A stretch of 64,000 nucleotides of DNA from Sphingobium sp. AP49 (GTDB lineage: Bacteria > Pseudomonadota > Alphaproteobacteria > Sphingomonadales > Sphingomonadaceae), in the NCBI RefSeq assembly GCF_000281715.2, contig NZ_CP124576.1, positions 1,991,501 through 2,055,500 on the forward strand. The letters are read 5' to 3'. Positions within the stretch are counted from its first letter, which is position 1. Each line of letters begins with the position of its first letter. The notes below the pieces were generated by a model, which was not told the origin of the DNA, searched no databases, and saw only the letters and a list, made by a program, of their open reading frames with translations. Made by a program: the position numbers and the translations under genes. Below, piece by piece: positions 16,760 to 25,324 of the stretch.

Positions 16760-17056
16760 ATGAAGCCCGAAGACTATACCAGCATGATCGAGGTGCGCGC
16801 CGGTGTCGACGCCCTCGACCGCCAGCTCGTCGCCCTGCTCGACCAGCGTTTCGCCCATATGCGCGCCGCCGCCCGGATCAAGCCGGATCGCAGCGCCGTG
16901 CGGGACGAGGCGCGCAAGCGCCAGGTGATCGACAATGCTCGTGCCGAGGCCGAGCGACTGGGCGCGCCCGGCGAAGTGATCGCGGACTTGTGGGAGCAAC
17001 TGGTCGAAGCCTCGATCGCCTATGAAATGGCCGAATATGACCGTACTCGGGGTTAA
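16760..17056 (+). CDS. Chorismate mutase, AroQ class (98 aa)
   Basis: This all-helical enzyme rearranges chorismate to prephenate for Phe/Tyr synthesis. Family residues visible are Arg in EVRAGVDALDRQLVALLDQR, Arg/Lys in HMRAAARIKPDRSAVRDEARKRQV, and Glu/Gln in LWEQLVEASIAYEMAEY. The 98-residue length is that of the monofunctional type II enzyme. ATG 16760 gives the compact form. Its stop overlaps the convergent trmJ stop by 4 bases. Confidence 0.9.
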   Translation: MKPEDYTSMIEVRAGVDALDRQLVALLDQRFAHMRAAARIKPDRSAVRDEARKRQVIDNARAEAERLGAPGEVIADLWEQLVEASIAYEMAEYDRTRG

Positions 17057-17781
17057 CGCTCGCGCGGCCGGTTGAGGTGGGACAGCACGCCGCGGAGCGT
17101 GCGCACCTCCAGATGGTTCCAGCCCGGCTTGGTAAGCAAGTTGCGTAGCGTCAGCTTGGTCGCGGGCGCGCGGTCGGGCGGGAAGAAATAGCCGACCTTT
17201 TCCAGCAGCGTGTTGAGCTGCAGGATCATGCCTTCCAGTTCCTCCTGCGGCGCGGGTTCGCCCAGCTCGGTGACGGTCGGCTGCGCCAGATTGGCCTGCT
17301 TGGACCATTCATAGGCGCACAGGATCACCGCCTGGGCGAGGTTCAGCGAGCCGAATTCCGGGTTGATCGGCACGGTCAGGATCTTGCGGGCGAGCGCGAC
17401 ATCCTCGGTCTCCAGCCCCGATCGTTCCGGCCCGAACACATAGGCGCAGCGGCCCTGTGCGGCATGGATTTCCTGTGCCGCCTCCTCGGGCGTGACCACC
17501 GGCTTGGTGACGCCGCGCTTGCGCACGGTGGTGGCATAGACATGGGCGCAGTCGGCGACCGCGTCGGCCAGCGTCTCATAGACCTGGGCCTTGTCCAGGA
17601 TGAAGTCCGCGCCGGCCGCCGCCGGACCGGCATCGGGATTGGGCCAGCCGTCGCGCGGGCTGACGAGGCGCATCTCGGTCAGCCCGAAATTCAGCATTGC
17701 GCGCGCCGCCTTGCCAATATTCTCGCCCAGCTGCGGACGGACCAGGACGATGACGGGAGGGAGGGGGGAGGTGTCAGTCAT
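17053..17781 (-). CDS. trmJ: tRNA (cytidine/uridine-2'-O-)-methyltransferase
   Basis: This SPOUT-class enzyme 2'-O-methylates position 32 of tRNA anticodon loops using S-adenosylmethionine. The 242-residue form from ATG 17781 has PPVIVLVRPQLGENIGKAARAMLNFGL at the N-terminus and the knot motifs FGPERSGLE and SLNLAQAVILCAYE; a C-terminal helical extension follows. An AGGA site lies upstream of the ATG. There is no stop codon between this gene and the upstream GIY-YIG frame, so the cell could also make a 362-residue fusion. I favour the internal start. Confidence 0.9.
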   Translation of the reverse strand: MTDTSPLPPVIVLVRPQLGENIGKAARAMLNFGLTEMRLVSPRDGWPNPDAGPAAAGADFILDKAQVYETLADAVADCAHVYATTVRKRGVTKPVVTPEEAAQEIHAAQGRCAYVFGPERSGLETEDVALARKILTVPINPEFGSLNLAQAVILCAYEWSKQANLAQPTVTELGEPAPQEELEGMILQLNTLLEKVGYFFPPDRAPATKLTLRNLLTKPGWNHLEVRTLRGVLSHLNRPRER

Positions 17782-18141
17782 ATTTCCGTTCGTCCTGAGT
17801 AGGGGCTGAGCCGCCTCCGCTTCCGTTCGGTTCGAGCCAGGGTCGAGCGAAGCCGAGACCCGTGGTCGAGAACGCGCAGCATCCGAGACCGCTTTCCAAT
17901 CTCCCCTTATCAGGGCTTCCTTCTTCTTGCGGGACCAGTCCTTGATCTGATGTTCGCGCTCCAGGGCGTCAATCCGATCAGGAAATGTCTCGCTGAAAAC
18001 CAATTCGACCGGACGTCGGTCGTGCGTGTAGCCGGCAATGGCGCCGCTTTGATGCTGGGCTATCCGGCGCTCCAGGTCATCGGTGTGACCGGTATAATAG
18101 CTCCCGTCGGAGCAGCGCAGGATATAGACCCAGAAGCTCAT
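17782..18141 (-). CDS. GIY-YIG nuclease domain ORF reading in frame into trmJ
   Basis: From ATG 18141 the frame encodes MSFWVYILRCSDGSYYTGHT, the GIY-YIG signature with catalytic Tyr pairs and downstream Arg, followed by YTHDRRPVELVFSE, the metal-binding Glu helix and DWSRKKKEALIRGDW, making a full single-domain nuclease of about 90 residues. The remaining 30 residues (RSRPRVSASLDPG..) are encoded by REP-like repeat DNA and continue without a stop into trmJ. Inverted copies of CCGTTCGGTTCGAGCC lie on both sides of the domain. It may be a stand-alone nuclease with a degraded stop or a real fusion. Confidence 0.75.
17786..17860. repeat. REP-like repeat cluster, left side of GIY-YIG
   Basis: CCGTTCGTCCTGAG at 17786-17799, CCGTTCGGTTCGAGCC at 17823-17838 and a GGGTC/GACCC dyad around GTCGAGCGAAGCCGAGAC at 17840-17861 are the building blocks of sphingomonad-type REP palindromes. 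The block encodes the tail of the nuclease frame. Confidence 0.65.
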
Positions 18142-18150
18142 TGCGCGCGC

Positions 18151-18180
18151 GGTTCTCGACAGGCTCGAACCGAACGGACC
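18151..18180. repeat. REP-like repeat, right side of GIY-YIG (inverted copy)
   Basis: GGCTCGAACCGAACGG at 18162-18177 is the exact reverse complement of 17823-17838, preceded by GGTTCTCGACA. Together the two copies bracket the nuclease domain between trmJ and nrdR. Confidence 0.65.
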
Positions 18181-18204
18181 TTGGTCCTACGGGCGAGAGT
18201 GATT

Positions 18205-18666
18205 TTACTCACTCCCGACCTCCTTCACCGTGCTGGCGAAATCCTCGAAGTCGCGGGCGTCGGTGAAATCCTTATAGACGCTGGCGAAGCGGATATAGGC
18301 GACGCTGTCGAGGCGTTTGAGCCCTTCCATCACCATCTCGCCGATCGAACGGGCCGGCACCTCGCTTTCGCCGCTGGTTTCCAGCTGGCGCTGGATGCCC
18401 GAAATCAGCTTCTCGATCCGGCTGGGTTCGATCGGCCGCTTGCGGCAGGCGATGCCGATGGAGCGGGCGAGCTTGTCGCGCTCGAACGCTTCCTTGCGGC
18501 CCTCGCTCTTCACCACCCAGATGTCGCGCAACTGGATGCGCTCGAAGGTGGTGAAGCGCGCGCCGCAGGCTTCGCACTGCCGGCGACGGCGAATGGCATT
18601 GCCATCCTCCGTCGGCCGGCTGTCCTTTACCTGGCTGTCCTCATGGGCACAGAAAGGGCAGCGCAA
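18205..18666 (-). CDS. nrdR: Transcriptional repressor NrdR
   Basis: This zinc-ribbon/ATP-cone regulator represses ribonucleotide reductase genes when dATP is high. The N-terminal zinc ribbon is [18 protein letters not shown] ... [17 protein letters not shown] (four Cys), followed by the ATP-cone [20 protein letters not shown]. The 153-residue length is standard. It is the last gene of rpiB-glyA-nrdR, 6 bases after glyA, a conserved alphaproteobacterial order. Confidence 0.97.
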   Translation of the reverse strand: MRCPFCAHEDSQVKDSRPTEDGNAIRRRRQCEACGARFTTFERIQLRDIWVVKSEGRKEAFERDKLARSIGIACRKRPIEPSRIEKLISGIQRQLETSGESEVPARSIGEMVMEGLKRLDSVAYIRFASVYKDFTDARDFEDFASTVKEVGSE

Positions 18667-18672
18667 GCGGGC

Positions 18673-20004
18673 TTACCCTTCGTAGATGGGGAAGCGGGCG
18701 CAGAGCGTAGCGACACGCTCGCGGACGCTGGCTTCGACGGCGGCATCGCCGGCTTCGCCCTTATCGCGCAGGCCTTCCAGAACGTCGGCGATCATGTCGC
18801 CGATATCCTCGAACTCGGCGACGCCGAAACCGCGGGTGGTGCCGGCCGGCGAACCGACGCGGATGCCGCTGGTCTTGGTCGGCGGCAGCGGGTCGCCCGG
18901 CACGCCATTCTTGTTGCAGGTGATGAAGCTGCGCTCCAGCGCCTCGTCCGCATCCTTGCCCGAAATGCCATAGGGGCGCAGGTCGATGAGTGCGAGGTGG
19001 GTGTCGGTGCCGCCCGAGACCACGGCCAGGCCGCGTTGCTCCAGCTTGCCGGCCAGCGCCTTGGCATTGGTGACGATCGCCTGGGCATAGGTCTTGAATT
19101 CGGGCTGCAGCGCTTCGCCGAAGGCGACAGCCTTGGCGGCGATGACATGCATCAGCGGGCCGCCCTGAAGGCCGGGGAAGATCGCCGAATTGATCTTCTT
19201 GGCGATCGCCTCGTCATCGGTCATGATCATGCCGCCACGCGGACCGCGCAGCGTCTTGTGCGTGGTGGTGGTCACGACATGGGCATGGCCGAAGGGCGAG
19301 GGGTGGGCGCCACCGGCGACGAGGCCGGCGAAGTGGGCCATGTCGACCATCAGCAGCGCGCCGACCTTGTCCGCGATCGCGCGGAAGCGGGCGAAGTCGA
19401 TCTGGCGCGGATAGGCGCTGCCGCCCGCGATGATCAGCTTGGGGCTGCATTCGATCGCCTGGGCCTCGACCGCGTCATAGTCGATGACATGGGTGTCTTC
19501 GCGCACGCCGTATTGCACGGCGTTGAACCACTTGCCCGACATGCTGGGCTTGGAACCGTGTGTCAGGTGACCACCGGCATCGAGCGACAGGCCCATGATG
19601 GTTTCGCCCGGCTTGACCAGCGCCAGCATGACGCCGCCATTGGCCTGTGCGCCCGAATGGGGCTGGACGTTGGCGAACTGGCAACCGAACAACTGCTTCG
19701 CGCGGTCGATGGCGAGCTGTTCTACCACGTCCGACGGGGCGCAGCCCTGATAATAGCGCTTGCCCGGATAGCCTTCGGCGTACTTGTTGGTGAAGACGCT
19801 GCCCTGCGCTTCGAGCACGGCCTGCGACACGATATTTTCCGACGCGATCAGCTCGATCTGGGTCTGCTCGCGCTTCAGTTCCTGGGCGACGCCGGCGAAC
19901 ACGGCCGGATCGGCAGCGGCCAGGCCTGCGGTGAAATAGCCTTCCGGACGAATGTCGGACAGGCTGGGCTGGGCCAAGGTGGCGAAGCTTGTTTCGGTGC
20001 TCAT
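18673..20004 (-). CDS. glyA: Serine hydroxymethyltransferase
   Basis: This PLP enzyme interconverts serine and glycine with tetrahydrofolate and is the main one-carbon source. Motifs include [53 protein letters not shown], and the PLP lysine in [18 protein letters not shown]. It has 443 residues, with a short nonconserved N-terminal lead typical of sphingomonads. It lies 11 bases after rpiB and is cotranscribed with nrdR. Confidence 0.97.
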   Translation of the reverse strand: MSTETSFATLAQPSLSDIRPEGYFTAGLAAADPAVFAGVAQELKREQTQIELIASENIVSQAVLEAQGSVFTNKYAEGYPGKRYYQGCAPSDVVEQLAIDRAKQLFGCQFANVQPHSGAQANGGVMLALVKPGETIMGLSLDAGGHLTHGSKPSMSGKWFNAVQYGVREDTHVIDYDAVEAQAIECSPKLIIAGGSAYPRQIDFARFRAIADKVGALLMVDMAHFAGLVAGGAHPSPFGHAHVVTTTTHKTLRGPRGGMIMTDDEAIAKKINSAIFPGLQGGPLMHVIAAKAVAFGEALQPEFKTYAQAIVTNAKALAGKLEQRGLAVVSGGTDTHLALIDLRPYGISGKDADEALERSFITCNKNGVPGDPLPPTKTSGIRVGSPAGTTRGFGVAEFEDIGDMIADVLEGLRDKGEAGDAAVEASVRERVATLCARFPIYEG

Positions 20005-20015
20005 CTCAAGTCCTT

Positions 20016-20453
20016 TCAGAGCGCGGGCTGGGACAGTTTCTCGACGCGGCCGGCATGGCGGCCACCGCCGAACTCGGTGGTGAGGAAGGCGGTGACGCAG
20101 GCCTTGGCCATGTCGACGCCGGTCAGGCGCGCCCCCATGGCCAGCACATTGGCGTCATTATGCTCGCGCGACAGCGCGGCCGACAGCGGTTCGCCGACAA
20201 GGGCGCAGCGGCAGGCCGGGTTGCGATTGACGGCGATCGAGATGCCGATGCCCGAACCGCAGAGCGCGATGCCGCGTTCCGCTTCGCCCGACGCGACCGC
20301 CGTCGCGAGCTTGTAACCATAATCGGGATAATCGACGCGGTCGGCGGTGGCCGGGCCGAGGTCGGCGACCTCATGACCCTCGTCGCGCAACCATTGCGCA
20401 AGTTCGGCCTTCAGGTCGACGGCGGCATGATCGGAAGCGATGGCGATTTTCAT
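20016..20453 (-). CDS. rpiB: Ribose-5-phosphate isomerase B
   Basis: This enzyme isomerises ribose-5-phosphate and ribulose-5-phosphate. Start ATG 20453 gives [22 protein letters not shown]. Active-site features are the [17 protein letters not shown] loop with catalytic Cys and the [27 protein letters not shown] segment. Length 145 aa is normal. It is the first gene of the rpiB-glyA-nrdR operon. Confidence 0.96.
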   Translation of the reverse strand: MKIAIASDHAAVDLKAELAQWLRDEGHEVADLGPATADRVDYPDYGYKLATAVASGEAERGIALCGSGIGISIAVNRNPACRCALVGEPLSAALSREHNDANVLAMGARLTGVDMAKACVTAFLTTEFGGGRHAGRVEKLSQPAL

Positions 20454-20542
20454 GGGGTCTTCCCCTGCGGCTTGGGGTGATTCGTTTCTGCGCGCCTCAT
20501 AGGGGCATGGGCCGGTAATTGCCACAGTCCAGCTGGCCTCCT

Positions 20543-20740
20543 ATGGACTGCCCGATGGCAAGCATGATCCTTTCGATATTGATGCTCGCGGGCATCCTCC
20601 TGACCGGCGGCGGCATTTATGCGATCGTGAAGCGCGGCGACCGCAAGCGCGGCACGTTGATGATCGTCGCGGGGCTGGTCATGTTCGGCAATGTCGCGAT
20701 CAGTGCGATCCCTGCATCTCCGCCGCCATCCGCCCGTTGA
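20543..20740 (+). CDS. Small two-helix membrane protein (65 aa)
   Basis: The product has two hydrophobic segments, MILSILMLAGILLTGGGIYAI and LMIVAGLVMFGNVAISAI, separated by a basic KRGDRKRG loop, giving a helical hairpin in the inner membrane. Starts at 20543, 20555 and 20564 are all possible; none has a clear ribosome-binding site. No function recognised. It precedes the NTF2-like gene by 19 bases. Confidence 0.55.
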   Translation: MDCPMASMILSILMLAGILLTGGGIYAIVKRGDRKRGTLMIVAGLVMFGNVAISAIPASPPPSAR

Positions 20741-20759
20741 TCCCTTCAAGGAGTGTCCC

Positions 20760-21170
20760 ATGTCCGAAGCGGCCCTGGCCCTGGTCCATGCTTATTATGA
20801 CGCGTTTAACCGGCAGGATGCCGAGGGAATGCTGGCGCTGCTGGCCGACGATGTGCGGCACGAGCCGAGCCAGGGCATGGTCCGCATCGGCAAGGCGGCC
20901 TTCGCCGATTTTCTCGCCCATATGAACCTTTGCTATGCGGAGACGGTGATCGACCCGATCGTGCTGGCCAATGCGGAGGGCACACGGGCGGCGGCCGAGT
21001 TCCTGCTGGATGGCCGCTATCTGGTGACCGACGAGAGGCTGCCGCCGGCCGCCGGCCAGACCTATCATCTGCGCGTCGGCGCCTTCTTCGATATCGTGGA
21101 GGGCCGCATCGCCCGCATTTCCAACCATTATAATCTCGCCGACTGGATCGCGCAGGTCGAAGGGCGCTAA
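20760..21170 (+). CDS. Nuclear transport factor 2-like (SnoaL/ketosteroid isomerase fold) protein
   Basis: This 136-residue protein begins MSEAALALVHAYYDAFNRQD and continues GMLALLADDVRHEPSQG, IGKAAFADFLAHM and TYHLRVGAFFDIVEGRIARIS, the typical NTF2-like cone fold. An AAGGAG site precedes ATG 20760. The family includes isomerases, hydrolases and non-catalytic binders; no residue set here settles the activity. It precedes the nitrilase gene by 41 bases and may share its transcript. Confidence 0.8.
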   Translation: MSEAALALVHAYYDAFNRQDAEGMLALLADDVRHEPSQGMVRIGKAAFADFLAHMNLCYAETVIDPIVLANAEGTRAAAEFLLDGRYLVTDERLPPAAGQTYHLRVGAFFDIVEGRIARISNHYNLADWIAQVEGR

Positions 21171-21211
21171 AGCCGCCGCCTGACCTGTCGCCATCCCATC
21201 CCGAGGTATCC

Positions 21212-22186
21212 TTGACCCAAATCCGCGTTGCCGCCGCCCAATATCCGATCGAGCAGGTGCCGAGCTTTGCCGCCTGGCAGGAAAAGCTGACCCGCTGGGT
21301 GGAGGAAGCCGCCGCGCTGGGCGCGACCCTGGCGATCTTCCCCGAATATGCGGCGATGGAACTGGCCGGGATCGATCCCGAGCGGGCGGCCGACCTCACT
21401 GCCTCGCTCGACCTGGTGATGCAGTTTGGCGAGGCCTATGACCGCGTCCATGCCGAGCTTGCGGCGCGGCTCGACATCATGATCCTGGCGGGCAGCCGGC
21501 CGGTGCGGACCAGCGACGGGCGGATCGTCAATCGCGCCTGGCTCTTCTGTCCCGACGGCACCACCGGCCATCAGGACAAGATCATGATGACCCGGTTCGA
21601 GCGCGAGCGCTGGGGCATCAGCGGCGGCGACAGCATCAACCTCATCCACACGCCGATCGGTCCGGTCGGCATCTCCATCTGCTACGATGTCGAATTTCCG
21701 ATGATCGCGCGGGCGCAGGCAGAAGCCGGCGCCAAGCTGATCCTGACGCCATCGGCCACCGACACGATGCAGGGCTATTGGCGGGTGCGGATCGGCGCGC
21801 AGGCGCGGGCGATGGAAAATCAATGCTTCGTCGTCCAGTCGCCCAGCGTCGGCATGGCCCCCTGGTTACCCTGCATGGACGAGAATTTTGGCGCCGCCGG
21901 TGCCTTTGGTCCGCCCGACGGCACAATGCCCGACGACGGCGTGATCGCGCTGGGGCAGGCGAACGGCCCGGCCTGGGTGGTGGCGGATATCGACCTGGCC
22001 ATGGTCGACGCGCTGCGCGCCGACGGCACGGTGCTGCCCTTCCGCCACTGGCCCGAACAGCATGTGCCCTTCCACATCATCCAGAATGGCGCGGGATCGG
22101 ACGTGATCGCGCAGATGGCCAGCGATGCCGCGCGCGACGATGCGCCGGCCGTGCCGCAAATCGAAGATCAGGAGATTGCAGAATGA
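21212..22186 (+). CDS. Carbon-nitrogen hydrolase (nitrilase superfamily)
   Basis: This 324-aa amidase-type enzyme starts at TTG 21212 (MTQIRVAAAQYPIEQV). The triad is Glu45 in LAIFPEYAAMELAG, Lys123 in GHQDKIMMTRFERERWGI and Cys157 in GISICYDVEFPMIAR. It is distinct from aguB in motif spacing and lacks the [11 protein letters not shown] block, so it probably acts on another amide. It overlaps the GNAT gene by 4 bases (ATGA), implying a coupled two-step process. Confidence 0.88.
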   Translation: MTQIRVAAAQYPIEQVPSFAAWQEKLTRWVEEAAALGATLAIFPEYAAMELAGIDPERAADLTASLDLVMQFGEAYDRVHAELAARLDIMILAGSRPVRTSDGRIVNRAWLFCPDGTTGHQDKIMMTRFERERWGISGGDSINLIHTPIGPVGISICYDVEFPMIARAQAEAGAKLILTPSATDTMQGYWRVRIGAQARAMENQCFVVQSPSVGMAPWLPCMDENFGAAGAFGPPDGTMPDDGVIALGQANGPAWVVADIDLAMVDALRADGTVLPFRHWPEQHVPFHIIQNGAGSDVIAQMASDAARDDAPAVPQIEDQEIAE

Positions 22187-22773
22187 CCGAGCCGTCGATC
22201 ATCGTCGACCGCGTGACCAGTGATGCGGAAGGGCTGGAGGCGCTGGCGACGCTGCGCATCCGGATCTTCCGCGAGTGGCCCTATCTCTATGAGGGCGACG
22301 CCGCGCATGAGGAGGAGTATCTGCGCGATTTCCTGGCGAGCGAGCGCGCAACGCTGGTGCGGGCGCGGATCGGCGAGGAGCCGGTCGGCATCGCCACAGC
22401 CTCGCCGCTGGCGGGCCAGCCCGACAGCCTGGTCGCGCCGCTGGTCGCGGCCGGCATCGATGTCGCGCGCAGCTTCTATTTCGGCGAGTCCGTGCTGCTG
22501 CCGGCCTATCATGGCCGCGGTATCGGCCATCTCTTCTTCGACGCGCGCGAGGCGGCGGCGCGGGAGGCCGGCGCCGATTATGCGATCTTCTGCGGCGTGG
22601 TCCGCAAAGAGGATGATCCGCGCCGCCCGGCCGACGCCCGTGATCTCGCCCCCTTCTGGCGCAAGCGCGGCTATGCCCCGATCGAGGGCGCGCTGTGCGA
22701 CATGAGCTGGAAGGAAATCGGCGGCAGCGAAAAGATCAGCCATCCGATGCAATTCTGGATGCGGGCGCTCTAA
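22183..22773 (+). CDS. GNAT family N-acetyltransferase (196 aa)
   Basis: The acetyl-CoA-binding motif appears as LLPAYHGRGIGHLFFDAREAAARE (R-G-x-G-I/A type) after the strand RSFYFGESV. The N-terminus (IFREWPYLYEGDAAHEEEYL) is the substrate side. It is co-translated with the carbon-nitrogen hydrolase, so an amide or amine product may be its substrate or vice versa. Specificity cannot be read. Confidence 0.85.
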   Translation: MTEPSIIVDRVTSDAEGLEALATLRIRIFREWPYLYEGDAAHEEEYLRDFLASERATLVRARIGEEPVGIATASPLAGQPDSLVAPLVAAGIDVARSFYFGESVLLPAYHGRGIGHLFFDAREAAAREAGADYAIFCGVVRKEDDPRRPADARDLAPFWRKRGYAPIEGALCDMSWKEIGGSEKISHPMQFWMRAL

Positions 22774-22839
22774 CAGCGCCCTCGACCAGCGGCTTGGTTA
22801 GCGCTACCAATTCCGTCCGATACGGATGGGAGAGGATGA

Positions 22840-24462
22840 ATGACGGTTTCGCGGCGCAATCTGGTCAAGTCGGCGCTGATCGGCGCAGGCGTTGCCGCCT
22901 CCGCGCCCGGCCGGACGATATTGCCGGCCGCCCCGGCACCGCGTGGCGCCGATGGCCAGCGCCGGGCCGATCTTGGCAACGGTACATACCAGAACCCGAT
23001 CGTCGCGGGCGATCATCCCGATCCCACGATCCTGAAGGATGGAGAGGTCTATTATATGACCTTCTCCTCCTTCTATTCCTATCCGGCGCTGGTGATCTGG
23101 CGGTCGACAGACCTGATCAACTGGCAGCCGGTCGGACCGGCGCTGCACCAGCCGCTGGGTGCGATCTGGGCGGTCGATCTGGTCAAGCATGAGGGCCGCT
23201 ATTTCATCTATATCCCGGCCGATCCGACCGGAAAGGGCTGGTCCATCTATGTGATTTGGGCAGACCGGATCGAGGGGCCATGGAGTGCGCCCATCGACCT
23301 CAAGATCGACGGCTGTATCGACCCGGGCCATGTAGTCGGCGAGGACGGGCGCCGCTATCTGTTCACCAACGGCATCCGCAAGATCCGGCTGAGCGACGAT
23401 GGGCTGGCGACCGACGGCGTGTTGGAGCCGGCCTATGCGCCCTGGCGCTATCCCGATGACTGGGTGGTCGAGAATTTTGCGCCGGAAGGCCCCAAGCTGC
23501 TGCGCCGCAATGGCTGGTTCTATCTGGTGACGGCGGTCGGCGGGACGGCGGGGCCGGCCACCGGCCATATGGTGATCGCGGCGCGGTCCCGATCGGTCCA
23601 TGGCCCCTGGGAACATTGCCCGCACAATCCGATCGTGCGGACCCGGTCGACCGATGAACCCTGGTGGTCGCGCGGCCATGCAACGCTGGTGGAGGGGCCG
23701 GCGGGCGACTGGTGGATGGTCTATCATGGCTATGAGAGGGATTTCCGTACGCTGGGCCGACAGACCCTGCTGGAGCCGATCGAGTGGACGCAGGATGGCT
23801 GGTTCCGGGCGCTGGGCGGCGACTTGTCCCGCCCGCTGCGCAAGCCGCGTACCGCCCGGCCGGCGCTGGCGGCGCCGGGGCTGAGCGACGATTTTTCGAC
23901 AGACCGGATGGGCGTGCAGTGGAGTTTCCATCAGCCGGCCGCAGATGAGGCGGCGCGGGCGCGCTATGGCGACAGGCGGCTGGTACTGACGGGTCGGGGC
24001 GCGTCGCCAGCCGATTCCGCGCCGCTGACCTGCATCGTCGGGGATCGATCCTATGAGGCGGAACTGTCCTTCGACCTTGTCGGCGATGCCGAGGCGGGGC
24101 TGCTGCTCTTCTATAATCACAAGGCCTTTGTCGGGCTGGGGTTCACGCCCGACACGCTCAAGCTATTCGAATATTCGGAGGAGCTGGGCTGGGCGCGCAA
24201 GCCGCTGAACGGGCGTTCGTTGCGACTGCGGCTGCGCAATGAGGAGAATGTCGTCACCCTTTTCTATTCGCAGGATGAGGGGCAGAGCTGGACCCGCCAT
24301 GACAGCCGCATGGAAGTGTCGGGCATGCATCATAATGTGTTCGGCGGCTTCCTGAGCCTGCGGCTGGGCATTTATGCGGCCGGCAGCGGCGAGGTCATAC
24401 TGCGCGACTTCCGCTATCGCGGCAATCCGGCCCCGACCGTGGAAACGCGGCTGCCGCGCTGA
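22840..24462 (+). CDS. Glycoside hydrolase family 43 protein, Tat-exported (540 aa)
   Basis: The twin-arginine signal MTVSRRNLVKSALIGAGVAAS exports a five-bladed propeller hydrolase, probably a beta-xylosidase or arabinofuranosidase. Catalytic residues are Asp61 (GDHPDPTIL, general base), Asp161 (GCIDPGHV, pKa modulator) and Glu216 (FAPEGPKLL, general acid). Residues beyond about 345 form a beta-sandwich module (DDFSTDRMGVQWSFHQ ... GLLLFYNHKAFVGLGF) common in two-domain GH43 enzymes. No sugar transporter or regulator lies alongside. Confidence 0.93.
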   Translation: MTVSRRNLVKSALIGAGVAASAPGRTILPAAPAPRGADGQRRADLGNGTYQNPIVAGDHPDPTILKDGEVYYMTFSSFYSYPALVIWRSTDLINWQPVGPALHQPLGAIWAVDLVKHEGRYFIYIPADPTGKGWSIYVIWADRIEGPWSAPIDLKIDGCIDPGHVVGEDGRRYLFTNGIRKIRLSDDGLATDGVLEPAYAPWRYPDDWVVENFAPEGPKLLRRNGWFYLVTAVGGTAGPATGHMVIAARSRSVHGPWEHCPHNPIVRTRSTDEPWWSRGHATLVEGPAGDWWMVYHGYERDFRTLGRQTLLEPIEWTQDGWFRALGGDLSRPLRKPRTARPALAAPGLSDDFSTDRMGVQWSFHQPAADEAARARYGDRRLVLTGRGASPADSAPLTCIVGDRSYEAELSFDLVGDAEAGLLLFYNHKAFVGLGFTPDTLKLFEYSEELGWARKPLNGRSLRLRLRNEENVVTLFYSQDEGQSWTRHDSRMEVSGMHHNVFGGFLSLRLGIYAAGSGEVILRDFRYRGNPAPTVETRLPR

Positions 24463-24470
24463 CGGGAGGC

Positions 24471-24501
24471 AAAGAAAAAGGGGCCGCCCTGCGGCTGCCC
24501 C
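24471..24501 (-). terminator. Terminator of the alpha/beta hydrolase gene
   Basis: GGGGCAGCCGC pairs with GCGGCCCC around a short loop on the minus strand, with one bulge, followed by TTTTTCTTTG. It lies 26 bases after the hydrolase stop. Confidence 0.7.
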
Positions 24502-24527
24502 TCATATCGTTCCGATCGGGTCGGTCC

Positions 24528-25184
24528 TCAGCGGATCGGCGAGTCCGGCGACAGGCGCATGTCGAGATAATTGTCGACCGACTTCATCAACTGGTCCAGC
24601 TCATGCTCGAAGAAGTGGTTGGCACCCTTGATCTCGTCATGGTGGATGGTGATGCCCTTCTGGGTGCGCAGCTTGTCGACCAGCTTCTGCACCGCGCTGG
24701 CGGTCACCACTTCGTCGGCCGTGCCCTGGACGATGATGCCCGACGAGGGGCAGGGTGCCAGGAAGGAGAAATCATACATGTTGGCCGGCGGCGCGACCGA
24801 AATGAAGCCGCGGATTTCCGGACGGCGCATCAGCAGCTGCATGCCGATCCAGGCGCCGAAGGAGAAGCCGGCGATCCAGGTGGTCTGCGCTTCGGGGTGG
24901 AAGCTCTGCACCCAGTCGAGCGCCGCTGCGGCATCGCTGAGTTCGCCGATGCCATTGTCGAACGTGCCCTGGCTGCGGCCGACGCCACGGAAGTTGAAGC
25001 GCAGCACGGCAAAGCCGCGCTTCACGAAGGTCTTGTAGAGCGCCTGGGTGATGCGGTCGTTCATCGTGCCGCCGCCCTGCGGGTGCGGGTGCAGGATCAT
25101 GGCGACCGGCGCGCGCGGGCGGGGCGGGGGGCTGAAGCGGCCTTCGAGGCGACCTTCGGGACCGGGGAAAATGACGTCGGGCAT
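24528..25184 (-). CDS. Alpha/beta hydrolase (218 aa)
   Basis: Serine hydrolase fold: nucleophile in IAGFSFGAWIGMQ, acid in QGTADEVVTASAV and base in KGANHFFEHELD; oxyanion HPHPQGGGTMND near the N-terminus. It matches small cytosolic hydrolases of the COG2945 type (dienelactone-hydrolase-like). ATG 25184 (MPDVIFPGPEGRLEG) gives the family N-terminus. Substrate is unknown. It is divergent from the cysteine desulfurase pair. Confidence 0.88.
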   Translation of the reverse strand: MPDVIFPGPEGRLEGRFSPPPRPRAPVAMILHPHPQGGGTMNDRITQALYKTFVKRGFAVLRFNFRGVGRSQGTFDNGIGELSDAAAALDWVQSFHPEAQTTWIAGFSFGAWIGMQLLMRRPEIRGFISVAPPANMYDFSFLAPCPSSGIIVQGTADEVVTASAVQKLVDKLRTQKGITIHHDEIKGANHFFEHELDQLMKSVDNYLDMRLSPDSPIR

Positions 25185-25324
25185 GGCACCTGTTATGGTC
25201 TGGGCCGCCACAGGGGCAGCGGGGATAAAGGTCTGTGCGCGCGCCGGGGCTTGGCCATGGGGCCTTCACGCTGGCGCAGCGCGGCAATCCGCCTATATAG
25301 ATGCCGCCGCCATTTCCGCAATCA

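Noticed and set aside
17950..20316. A 788-codon plus-strand frame across nrdR and glyA
   Set aside because: Antisense shadow of two well-defined genes; composition is repetitive and lacks motifs.
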